Shown: positions 1 to 7,730 of the stretch, piece by piece
How the letters are laid out: every line of letters begins with the position of its first letter
How positions within the stretch are numbered: the first letter of the stretch is position 1
Assembly (NCBI GenBank): GCA_045606045.1
Contig: JAZURE010000056.1
Location: 1 to 30,911 of the forward strand
Direction of reading: 5' to 3'
Origin: RGIG8748 sp045606045
GTDB taxonomy: Bacteria > Bacillota > Clostridia > UMGS1810
DNA: 30,911 nt
Notes under the pieces: generated by a model
Databases searched by the model: none
Told to the model about the DNA's origin: nothing
What the model saw: only the letters and a program-made list of their open reading frames with translations
Translations under genes and position numbers: made by a program

Positions 1-66
1 TAATTTCGATAGATTCAGAAAAAGAATATTGCATATGTTCAACTACAAAAAATCAAACACTGGAAA

Positions 67-91
67 GGCAGTTGCATAAACTGCAACTGCC
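67..91 (-). terminator. Hairpin downstream of the locus, possible intrinsic terminator
   Basis: A perfect 10-bp inverted repeat (GGCAGTTGCA / TGCAACTGCC) with a 5-nt loop lies about 70 nt after the stop of the last minus-strand gene. Read on the minus strand it is followed by TTT and, about ten bases later, a run of six T. The T tract is not directly adjacent, so termination is plausible but weaker than at the other two terminators here. In the rest of bases 1-160 I see no gene and no other convincing signal. Confidence 0.45.
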
Positions 92-160
92 ATCAAAAAT
101 TCCATTATTCAATTTTGACCCCAACTATTGACAAAGAGCCAAATTGATTTGCGTCTCTTT

Positions 161-1015
161 TTACTTCACTTTGTTTATAATTTCGTTAAGTGATATTATA
201 CACTCTCTGCTTGCTATATCGCCAAAAGCGGAAATGGCACTTCCCTGCGGATTGCGAAGGAGTTCTTCACTCATGCCACCCGGTTTATAGTGTGGCTCAA
301 ATACCACCGCACCGTCAAAGCCCGAGGAGATGAATTCTTTCATCATACCCTCGTAGTCCACCGCACCGCTTCCTATGGCAACGCCCACAGTTTCTCCGTT
401 TTCTCTTATTGCATCCTTTATATGTACATGGCAGAATACATCCTTTACAGCGTTGTAACCGTCGGGGTAAGGAACCTCATCGGTATCGCTGTAAATGTTG
501 TTGCCCGGCTCATATAGAGCACGAAGTACAGGAGAATTTATGTACTTTACGGTTTCTGCCGTTGCCTTGCAGTTATACGAATTTGCCGATGGCTCGGACT
601 CTAATACAAGAGTAATACCCGCCTTTTCACAAAGCTCTACAGGCTTTTTGAATGCTTCTTTAATATCCTCTAATGTAACGCCGTCCTCACGGATAAAGTC
701 AAAGCATCGAATCATGCTAAAGCCAAGCAAATCTTTGTAGGCTATAAGGCGCTTTAAGCCCTCTATGTGCTCTGCCTTTGTTCTCTCATCATTGTATGAA
801 CATTTGTAAAACGGCGAAGATATACATACAAGGGGCATGTTATGCTTTTTCAAAAGACAAGCTATTTTATTAAAATCCTCATCTGTATACTGAAAAGGAT
901 TTTTCTCCCATGCGGAGCGAAGCTCTACACATTCGAGATTGTATTCTTTGGCAAATTTGAGAGCTTCCTCAAAGTCCTGAGAAACCTCATCGGTTATAAT
1001 TCCAAGCTTAAACAT
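161..1015 (-). CDS. Sugar phosphate isomerase/epimerase, xylose isomerase-like TIM barrel
   Basis: This 284-residue cytoplasmic protein belongs to the AP-endonuclease-2/xylose-isomerase-like TIM-barrel superfamily (IolE, IolI, hydroxypyruvate isomerase and relatives). Family members interconvert keto and aldo sugars or epimerise sugar derivatives using a divalent metal. The N-terminus (KLGIITDEVSQDFEEAL) is the usual first strand and helix. Likely metal ligands stand at the expected barrel-strand ends: Glu in LVLESEP near residue 140, Glu in YEPGN near 168, His in HVHIKD near 198 and Glu in VFEPHY near 240. Length is normal for the family. An AAAGGACG-like RBS precedes the ATG. It is the last gene of the minus-strand block, 62 bp after the fucosidase gene, so a role in metabolising a released monosaccharide is likely. 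The exact substrate cannot be read from the sequence. Confidence 0.85.
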   Translation of the reverse strand: MFKLGIITDEVSQDFEEALKFAKEYNLECVELRSAWEKNPFQYTDEDFNKIACLLKKHNMPLVCISSPFYKCSYNDERTKAEHIEGLKRLIAYKDLLGFSMIRCFDFIREDGVTLEDIKEAFKKPVELCEKAGITLVLESEPSANSYNCKATAETVKYINSPVLRALYEPGNNIYSDTDEVPYPDGYNAVKDVFCHVHIKDAIRENGETVGVAIGSGAVDYEGMMKEFISSGFDGAVVFEPHYKPGGMSEELLRNPQGSAISAFGDIASRECIISLNEIINKVK

Positions 1016-1077
1016 GGGCTAATACGTCCTTTCTATATCAATATCTGACTTTTTATAAAAATATCCCATTCGTGTTA

Positions 1078-2406
1078 TTATATACCAAGATTTACCGACT
1101 CACCAAACACATCGGTCTTGCCCGAGAGTGTTTTGTAATCTATAACATCGGGGAAAAGTTCTGTTACCTTTTCTTTATATGTAAGCTCAAATATTGTGTC
1201 CATAGCCTGTTTATCCTCACCGGCTACGGTAAGATATATCCTGCCGTTTTCTTTTCTTACAACAGGCTCTGCACGAGTAAGACATCTTATATCGGGATTG
1301 CCTTTGTCGGGAACGGCTATCTCGTTTTCTGTCCACTCACAAACATGAACATACATCTTGTTGTCTCTGTTTGTGGTGCCTCCCCAGTCCTCGCACTTAA
1401 TGGGGCCTCCGCGTGTTTTGTATATGCTTTCGCCATACTTACCCAGCCACTGTCCCATTTCTCGAAGTCTTTCCACCTGTTCAGGCTCTATAGTTCCGTC
1501 GGGACGGGGACCGACATTAAGAAGAAGGTTTCCGCCTGCCACAACCACATTTACAAGAAGCTGGATACAACTTCTAAGCGAACGCGTCTTGCAATCGGGG
1601 GTGTAGCCCCAATCGCCTGCAAGAGTATCGCAGGTCTCCCATGCGTGCTCTATGTTAAATGAGCCAATCTTCTTTTCGGGGCAGAAATAATCGCCAAACT
1701 CCTTGTCGCCAAGTCGGTCGTTGCATATGATGCCTTTTTGCTTTTCTCTTACCATGGCATCTATTTCCGATGCTTTCCAGAAGTCAGGGTTTTGCGGATT
1801 GGTTTTAAAATCCTTATGTCTTACGGCATTGACCATATCTATACCGTGACCTACCCAGTAATTTTCACCGCCGTCAAACCACAGAAGGTCTATTCTGCCG
1901 TAGTCTGTTACAAGCTCTTTTATCTGCTCATGAGCTTGCTTTACAAGGGCATCGGCACTTTTTTTGTGAAGCCTGGGTAAAAAGAATCCGGGAAATCTCC
2001 AGTCAAGAGGAGAATAGTACAGACCTGTCATAAGTCCTGCTTTTCGGCATGAATCGGTATATTCTCTCACAAAATCGCATTTTGACGCAGAGTTTACAGA
2101 TGTAAAGTCATCCAGACATGCCTTGGAATCCCAAAGTGAAAAACCATCGTGATGCTTTGCAGTAAGCACCATGTACTTCATGCCTGCATCCTTGGCAAGA
2201 GCCGCCCATGAGTCAGCATTGAAATTCTCGGCAGTAAATTTGTCTGTAAGGCGGGCGTACTCATCCTTGTCTGTCTGATTAAGCCACATACCCCAGCATC
2301 CTTGTCCGTGCAGGGCAAAAAGGCCCCAATGGATAAACATGCCGAATTTTTGGTCACGCCAATGTTCTATGCTTTCCCTGTTGATTTCAATAGCCTTTTC
2401 GTTCAT
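1078..2406 (-). CDS. Alpha-L-fucosidase, glycoside hydrolase family 29
   Basis: The 442-residue protein matches GH29 retaining alpha-L-fucosidases, which remove terminal L-fucose from glycans. The N-terminal (beta/alpha)8-like domain shows the family signatures FGMFIHWGL (21-29), YMVLTAKHHDGFSLWDS (78-94) with the substrate-binding His pair, and DLLWFDGG (173-180), where Asp178 is the expected nucleophile. GGNLLLNVGPRPDG near 295-308 is also typical. The C-terminal part (about 330-442) is a small beta domain. There is no signal peptide, so the enzyme should act in the cytoplasm on imported oligosaccharides. Its RBS (AAGGAGG) lies inside the last codons of the preceding gene and only 3 bp separate the two, indicating tight co-translation. 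The acid/base residue is variable in GH29 and I cannot assign it. Confidence 0.93.
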   Translation of the reverse strand: MNEKAIEINRESIEHWRDQKFGMFIHWGLFALHGQGCWGMWLNQTDKDEYARLTDKFTAENFNADSWAALAKDAGMKYMVLTAKHHDGFSLWDSKACLDDFTSVNSASKCDFVREYTDSCRKAGLMTGLYYSPLDWRFPGFFLPRLHKKSADALVKQAHEQIKELVTDYGRIDLLWFDGGENYWVGHGIDMVNAVRHKDFKTNPQNPDFWKASEIDAMVREKQKGIICNDRLGDKEFGDYFCPEKKIGSFNIEHAWETCDTLAGDWGYTPDCKTRSLRSCIQLLVNVVVAGGNLLLNVGPRPDGTIEPEQVERLREMGQWLGKYGESIYKTRGGPIKCEDWGGTTNRDNKMYVHVCEWTENEIAVPDKGNPDIRCLTRAEPVVRKENGRIYLTVAGEDKQAMDTIFELTYKEKVTELFPDVIDYKTLSGKTDVFGESVNLGI

Positions 2407-2409
2407 AGC

Positions 2410-4947
2410 TTAAACCTCCTTAAGAATAAGTCTTACAGGTCCATACAAACCGCTTTCCAGAGAATCCTTGTGGAAATTCTGTGCAGTTTCGTGATACGGA
2501 GTAAGCTGCCACGGCTCAAACTTTTCGAATTCTTTGGTATAATAGAATTCATTTGCAGCAGTATTGGACACTCTGATTTCGAGAGTGTTTTTACCCGATT
2601 TTACACATGACGATATATCAAAGAGGTATGGTGCCATAACCTTAACTCCGCAGGTTTTACCGTTTATAAACACCTCGCAGGTGTACTTAACAGTTCCAAG
2701 GTCAAGTACAATTTTAGAAGACATTTTGTCTATGGTAAATTCTGTCCTGTACACACAGCTTCCCGAAAAGCTTTCACCGGCGTAGTCCTTCCAGTTTCCA
2801 AGTTCGGTCCGTTTTTCCTCGCCCATTACATCTTGGGAATACGAATTGTTCTCACCTATTACAAACTGCTCTGTTTTTTGTATGGTGTAACCGTCCGAAA
2901 TAAGTTTCTTGCAAATTCCGTCAAACTTTTCTGAGGTTTCAACATATGCATCGGTGTACATTATAACAAACATTTCCCCCGATTGCAAAGTAATTTTTGC
3001 AATTTTCTCTTTGTTTTCCGTTATTGTGCCGTCGGTAAGATTTACAATATATGCACCCTCCCGCACGCGCACCCATACATCCTTGGTTTCAAAAGCCTCG
3101 TTGTTTATAAAGTACATATCGGAATTATCCGATACTCTCTCGCTAAGGCGTATGCCCTTGGTATCACCGATAAATTCAAGCGGTGATTTCATCATTTCCC
3201 ATACATCAGGGCAAAGCACAGCGCCTTGGAACATGTCTTTTACATACTCTTTTGTAGTTATAACTCTTCCGCCTGCAAGGATGAATTCCTCAAGGCTTGC
3301 CTGTGCTTTTTCGGACATATACCTGCAGTCTGTTATAACCACCGTGGTATAGATTGCATCGCCCATGCGGATTTCACCGTTTTTAAGTGCAGACGCATTT
3401 TCAAGCACATCATCATCCAATACATCAAAGGGTATTTGTTTGTCCTCCATGCCAAAGCCTATACGGTCAAATTCATCTGCCTCTGCACAGTTATAAACAG
3501 GCTGTGTGTAATAATCCTTTACAGGAAGATAAAGTGCAATGTCCGCTTTGTTCTTACCCACAGAGGTCATATATGAAAGTCTCTCGCTATACTGATTGAA
3601 CACCTTAAGGTCTCTGTAGCAGGCATACTTTTCCTTTAATGCAGGAAGCTCACCCGTCATCTGGAAGCCTGTAGGTTCTCCGTACGGCACAAGCATAAAG
3701 TTAAAGAGATTTACTCCCCTTACAGCCTGAAAAGAAAGTATATACCGCATTTGGTCAAAGGTGAGTCCCATGCCGTACACACCAAAGGTCTCTGTCATAG
3801 CACGGTTTGAGCCTATCTGCGATGCCGCAGAGGAAGCATAACGGGGGAAGAAACGGTTTTCCGCTATTATCTTCCACCATTCCAGTTCCATCTTTTTCAT
3901 GGGGAATATATGACGCCATATCACATCTATTCCGGGCACATCGAATTCCCTTAAGGCGCGCATTATATTATAGTTGCCTCCTGCAATCGAGCCGTTTGAC
4001 TGGTGGTCCATATCCATATGACCTGTAAACGACATGTTGTTATCATTGCACCATTTTCTGCAGGGTTTCATAAAGCTATTGCAAAAAGCCATACTGCAAT
4101 AGTCGTACCATGCTATTACTGCCCTTTTTTCTTTCTCGGTAGCGGGAAGTCTCTTTCGCGCTATTATGGGAAGATACGGGCAAATGGAAAATCCGTACTC
4201 TCTTTCAAAGCCCTCACGCATTTGTTTGGAAAAGGGAGCAGGCACGGGAAGTGACGGTTCATCGGTAAACACCGCACGGATATTATTACCAAAGCCTTCG
4301 CCAAGATAATTCTTGTATCTATCATGATTTACCGCTATAAAATATTCAACGGCATCCTTCATGGTTATATCGGCAAAATCCGACCTGTCTTTTACGTCAT
4401 AAATTTCAGCGTTGCAGAAGTATTCCGTCACCACGGTGTCTTTTGCAAACACATAGCCGTCTGTTATGATATTTTCGTTTTCGTCAAACGCAGTGCAATC
4501 ATCAGAAGATACATACACCTCGTTTGCCTTAAAGGTCTTTTCGCGCAAATCAAGCTTATGTCTTGCATATTCGGGGTGGTCGGCTAAAACCTTGCCTCCT
4601 GCACCGCCCGAGGGCCAGCCTGCCTCATCGTATATCCACACATTTATGCCGTTTTCTTTGGCTTTATTCATAGCATATGTATACTGCTCCATATACTCTT
4701 CGCCCAGATACTCGATATTTAATGTAGTGGGAATCGCTTTCGGACGGAAGTTGTCAGGCTCAGGGAGTACATACACAGTCCTTATGCCGAGGCGGACAAA
4801 TTCTGCTATGTCCCTGTCTGTAACCTCATGGCTTGGGGGTATGCCCCAACACCATGTATATGCCGGTGTGCAATCGCCGGGTGCTGTCTTGAATTTATCG
4901 TACGAAAACACTTTTTCTTCGTCTAAGAACACATAGCTGTCTGCCAT
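2410..4947 (-). CDS. GH106-like (alpha-L-rhamnosidase-type) glycoside hydrolase
   Basis: This 845-residue protein has no signal peptide. Residues about 30-240 show features of the GH106/GH2-related alpha-L-rhamnosidase-like group: YTWCWGIPPSHEVT, then INVWIYDEAGWPSGGAGG (101-118), and RAVFTDEPSLP (224-234) with a candidate catalytic or metal-site Glu230. A segment near 308 (FTGHMDMDH) matches a motif often ending in Glu-Glu in relatives, but here it has Asp and His. Residues about 750-845 form a C-terminal beta-sandwich typical of the GH2 sugar-binding fold (VYRTEFTIDK, FINGKTCG, NTLEIRVSNTA). Removal of rhamnose or a related deoxysugar inside the cell is the best reading from family and neighbours. 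Substrate and catalytic pair are uncertain. The gap to the GH4 gene is 5 bp, with AAGGAG 8 nt before the ATG. Confidence 0.75.
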   Translation of the reverse strand: MADSYVFLDEEKVFSYDKFKTAPGDCTPAYTWCWGIPPSHEVTDRDIAEFVRLGIRTVYVLPEPDNFRPKAIPTTLNIEYLGEEYMEQYTYAMNKAKENGINVWIYDEAGWPSGGAGGKVLADHPEYARHKLDLREKTFKANEVYVSSDDCTAFDENENIITDGYVFAKDTVVTEYFCNAEIYDVKDRSDFADITMKDAVEYFIAVNHDRYKNYLGEGFGNNIRAVFTDEPSLPVPAPFSKQMREGFEREYGFSICPYLPIIARKRLPATEKEKRAVIAWYDYCSMAFCNSFMKPCRKWCNDNNMSFTGHMDMDHQSNGSIAGGNYNIMRALREFDVPGIDVIWRHIFPMKKMELEWWKIIAENRFFPRYASSAASQIGSNRAMTETFGVYGMGLTFDQMRYILSFQAVRGVNLFNFMLVPYGEPTGFQMTGELPALKEKYACYRDLKVFNQYSERLSYMTSVGKNKADIALYLPVKDYYTQPVYNCAEADEFDRIGFGMEDKQIPFDVLDDDVLENASALKNGEIRMGDAIYTTVVITDCRYMSEKAQASLEEFILAGGRVITTKEYVKDMFQGAVLCPDVWEMMKSPLEFIGDTKGIRLSERVSDNSDMYFINNEAFETKDVWVRVREGAYIVNLTDGTITENKEKIAKITLQSGEMFVIMYTDAYVETSEKFDGICKKLISDGYTIQKTEQFVIGENNSYSQDVMGEEKRTELGNWKDYAGESFSGSCVYRTEFTIDKMSSKIVLDLGTVKYTCEVFINGKTCGVKVMAPYLFDISSCVKSGKNTLEIRVSNTAANEFYYTKEFEKFEPWQLTPYHETAQNFHKDSLESGLYGPVRLILKEV

Positions 4948-4952
4948 AATAT

Positions 4953-6362
4953 TTACTCCTTAATAAATTCACTGAGGTCATAGGATGTAAGATAATCCTT
5001 TGTGTTCTCGAGCATTTCGGTAAAGAGCTTGCGCGCATCTGCATCACTGCAGGTAACAAGAGGGTCTGCAACAAAGCACTCAAATACCTCTTGGGCATCA
5101 CGATTGCCATAAGCGTGATTGAGCTTTTCCTGTTCAAGACATATTCTGGAAACAAGATAATATATTTCCTCCGGAATTGCGCCTGCAATTACAGGAGTTA
5201 CCTCACCCGAGCGGAATACTGCATTTGTTTCCACTACAGCACCAAGAGGAAGATTGGATATCTGGCCTCTGTTGGGAAGATTTACATTTGTAACAAGGTC
5301 GCAAAGTCCAAGTAAGGCACGAATTTGGTGTACACCTTCCTCGCCTGTGTTCACTACCTCAATAGGCTTTTCGCCCGTTCTGTACTTACGGCTCTTTTCA
5401 AGTCTTTCTTTTAAGTCATTCTTACGCCAGTCTACCTTGGTAAGACCAAAATCCCAGTTATTTACGGTTTCGGGGTCCTTGAGGTAAAGTGTACCATCGC
5501 AGAATTCCGCAAGGTGTCTGTCGCCTGCTGCGGCAATATATCCGTATCTGTTAAAGAGGTCGAGCTTAACCCTTTGTGAATAGCGGAATGGGTTTGTTTT
5601 CCAATCCTTTTCAAGATTATCGGTATAGCCTGTCTGTGAATACTTGTCCGCAAACTCCTTGTATACAGGGAAAAGGTCGATGTTCTTATAGTGTGCGTTT
5701 GTAATCCATGTAAAGTGATTTACACCCACGGGATTTGACTTGATTTCACTTCTGTCTTCAGGCTCTATGCCACGCATCTTTTTGAGTGCTTCTACAAGAA
5801 TCTTCTGTGTGCCAAACACCTCGTGACAGCATCCATAGGCTTTAATTTCAGGGAATACTCTATAGAGAGTTCTCACGCAGAGAGTCATAGGATTTGTGTA
5901 GCTTATAACCCAGGCATCAGGGCAATAGGTCTTTACGCTCTCTGCTATGTGCTCATACATAGGCACTGTACGCATAGCACGCACTATGCCTCCGGGGCCT
6001 GTGCTGTCACCTACCGACTGATAGATGCCGTATTTTTCGGGTGTATGCACATCGGAAGCCATCTCGTCAAAGGTTCCCGGCAGGATGGATATGATAACAA
6101 AATCCGCACCTGTAAGCGCCTCACCTATGGTTTCTACTGCATGATAGTTCCAAACCGTCTTTGCTTCTTTGGTATCGTTGAATTTGTTTCCGATTATTTC
6201 GTTGTGGCATGCTGCCTCGTAATCTATGTCATAAAGGTAGACATCTCCCGAGATATCATCTGCGGCTACAAGGTCACTCATAAAGCCCCATGCCCATCCG
6301 CGCGAGCCTCCTCCTATGTATGCAATTTTTATGTTTTCTGCTTTACCGTTGTTAAAATTCAT
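4953..6362 (-). CDS. GH4 family glycosidase, LplD-like (alpha-galacturonidase candidate)
   Basis: The 469-residue protein belongs to GH4, whose members hydrolyse glycosides by an NAD- and divalent-metal-dependent redox/elimination mechanism. The N-terminal Rossmann segment reads KIAYIGGGSRGWAWGFMSDL (12-31) followed by the acidic strand end VYLYDID. The metal-binding cysteine region is AYGCCHEVFGTQ (about 176-186), the form seen in LplD-type enzymes rather than the CN-x-P of 6-phospho-glucosidases. VGVNHFTWIT (212-221) carries the second metal-ligand His216. LplD relatives in Thermotoga and Bacillus are alpha-galacturonidases, which fits a pectin locus. No signal peptide is present. A strong AAAGGAGAG RBS lies directly after an intrinsic terminator, so expression of this gene and the three behind it may depend on read-through. 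Confidence 0.9.
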   Translation of the reverse strand: MNFNNGKAENIKIAYIGGGSRGWAWGFMSDLVAADDISGDVYLYDIDYEAACHNEIIGNKFNDTKEAKTVWNYHAVETIGEALTGADFVIISILPGTFDEMASDVHTPEKYGIYQSVGDSTGPGGIVRAMRTVPMYEHIAESVKTYCPDAWVISYTNPMTLCVRTLYRVFPEIKAYGCCHEVFGTQKILVEALKKMRGIEPEDRSEIKSNPVGVNHFTWITNAHYKNIDLFPVYKEFADKYSQTGYTDNLEKDWKTNPFRYSQRVKLDLFNRYGYIAAAGDRHLAEFCDGTLYLKDPETVNNWDFGLTKVDWRKNDLKERLEKSRKYRTGEKPIEVVNTGEEGVHQIRALLGLCDLVTNVNLPNRGQISNLPLGAVVETNAVFRSGEVTPVIAGAIPEEIYYLVSRICLEQEKLNHAYGNRDAQEVFECFVADPLVTCSDADARKLFTEMLENTKDYLTSYDLSEFIKE

Positions 6363-6379
6363 GATAAATCTCTCCTTTT

Positions 6380-6425
6380 AAAAAAAAAAAAAATCAGCCG
6401 CCGCTAAAAAAACAGCGGCTGATTT
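6380..6425 (-). terminator. Intrinsic terminator between SGNH and GH4 genes
   Basis: On the minus strand an 11-bp stem (arms 6415-6425 and 6391-6401, core AATCAGCCGC/GCGGCTGATT) with a 13-nt loop is followed at once by an uninterrupted T tract (14 A on the plus strand, 6380-6393). This is a canonical rho-independent terminator. It starts 6 bp after the SGNH stop codon and ends directly against the GH4 RBS, so it sits inside the gene cluster and would reduce transcription of the cytoplasmic enzymes relative to the surface genes. Confidence 0.88.
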
Positions 6426-6431
6426 CGTGCT

Positions 6432-7730
6432 TTATTGTGCTACCGGTATTACGGTAACTGTATGTGCCACAGGCTGTGCCTTGGCATATACATTCTTCTT
6501 AAGCTTATTTACCTTGCTTATGTACTCTGCCTTTTCGGGATAGTACAATCTGAAGGCATTTTTGTAGTTGGGCTGATTATCCTGCGCCCATGCTATCTTT
6601 TCTTCCATGGTTGTTCCATAGAACTTACCTGCTCTCTTAAGAGCGTTTTCCACTATTTCGAATATTCTTACACGCTGTTTGTTATAAAGGTTCGCCATAA
6701 GACTGTCTATGATTCCCTTAGCAGCAATCTGACCGGGATTTAAGGGATTTACGGCAATGTTTACACCCTTGGAAAGCTCCTGTGCGGAATACTCACCTAT
6801 TTCAGAGCCGTCAAAGGCTATGGTGTAGATACCGTCTGCAAGATTTGTAATCTTTATGATTTCCTGGTTCATGCTTTCGGTAAAGTTTACAAACTCGCCG
6901 TAGTTCTCGTGTACTGCTTTATATCCTGCATCGTCAACACCCATGGGGAGTGACTTTGCAAGGTAGGTGTAGCTTACACCGCCATCCGACACGCTAAGCT
7001 CAGAAACATCTGCATTTTCTGCATAAAAATCTGCGGAAGCTGCATCAATTTCAACAGAAGCAACCAAAGCATCAGCACCATACAGAGTTTCTATAATCTT
7101 AGATGCGATTACAAAGTGACCTCTTGTGTTGGGGTGAATTCTGTCGGGCTGGTATATAACCTCTCCCCCGAAGTCATCATTTATGGCATCCTCCATGATG
7201 GCTGCTGTAATTGAATTTGTATCTACAACCTTAAGGTCATACTGCTCAGCAAGGTCAAGAACATTTGCAGCTACAAGAGCCATGGCACTGCTGTAGTTCA
7301 CACAATTTTTTGTAATCACCGTGGCACCATTGTCACCATAAGTGAAGTTTTCTCGGTCATCATATGTTACAGGAGTAAGGAGGGTGATGTCAGTCACGCC
7401 CTCCGCCTGAAGAGCAAGTATCACTCTTTCGAGATTTGCCTTTGCACCTCTAATCATTTCGGCTTTCAGCGCATCGCTGGCGGTGCTGTCTGCATAATAG
7501 CTGGTTGCTCCCGCATCGTTGGCACCGAAGCACACAAATGCGGCAACCGCCTCCTTATCCTGTACATCATACTTAAATCTCTTGCTCATAAATCCTGCGG
7601 CAGTATCGCCGTCGTCACCGGCGTTTGCGATATCCACATAATTTTCGGGATATCTTGTGAGCATAAATGCTTCAAGATAGTTCTGATATCTGCCGTCTCG
7701 GGTGATGGAGTCACCTATTAATATTATCTG
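6432..7730 (-). CDS. SGNH/GDSL hydrolase domain, frameshifted C-terminal part of the upstream module protein
   Basis: The first ATG in this frame is at 7664, but a protein starting there would lack the catalytic serine. Reading the same frame upstream to the A10 run gives QIILIGDSITRDGRYQNYL, the block I motif GDSIT of SGNH hydrolases. The frame carries the other blocks: Gly in NAGDDGDT (block II), GAND (block III) and DRIHPN (block V, Asp and His of the triad). No start codon exists between the upstream stop (7752-7754) and 7664. One more A in the run would fuse it to the preceding 1004-residue protein. SGNH enzymes in such loci are often carbohydrate O-acetyl esterases, and deacetylation of a pectic polymer is an inference. 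Residues after about 280 form an extra helical C-terminus of unknown role. Without frameshifting this gene is probably inactive. Confidence 0.75.
   Translation of the reverse strand, partial: QIILIGDSITRDGRYQNYLEAFMLTRYPENYVDIANAGDDGDTAAGFMSKRFKYDVQDKEAVAAFVCFGANDAGATSYYADSTASDALKAEMIRGAKANLERVILALQAEGVTDITLLTPVTYDDRENFTYGDNGATVITKNCVNYSSAMALVAANVLDLAEQYDLKVVDTNSITAAIMEDAINDDFGGEVIYQPDRIHPNTRGHFVIASKIIETLYGADALVASVEIDAASADFYAENADVSELSVSDGGVSYTYLAKSLPMGVDDAGYKAVHENYGEFVNFTESMNQEIIKITNLADGIYTIAFDGSEIGEYSAQELSKGVNIAVNPLNPGQIAAKGIIDSLMANLYNKQRVRIFEIVENALKRAGKFYGTTMEEKIAWAQDNQPNYKNAFRLYYPEKAEYISKVNKLKKNVYAKAQPVAHTVTVIPVAQ

Noticed and set aside
1..160. Possible gene remnant at the left edge
   Set aside because: No frame with recognisable similarity; only the hairpin at 67-91 stands out.
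1072..1662. Open frame of 196 codons on the plus strand, antisense to the fucosidase gene
   Set aside because: The opposite strand encodes a full GH29 protein with all signatures; the antisense product has no family resemblance and is Cys/Tyr-rich, as is typical of shadow frames.
6380..6393. A14 tract as a second slippage or phase-variation site
   Set aside because: It lies outside coding sequence and is explained as the U tract of the intrinsic terminator.
7664..7664. ATG at 7664 as the true start of a separate SGNH enzyme
   Set aside because: It would remove the GDSIT serine block that is plainly encoded just upstream in the same frame, and there is no RBS before it.
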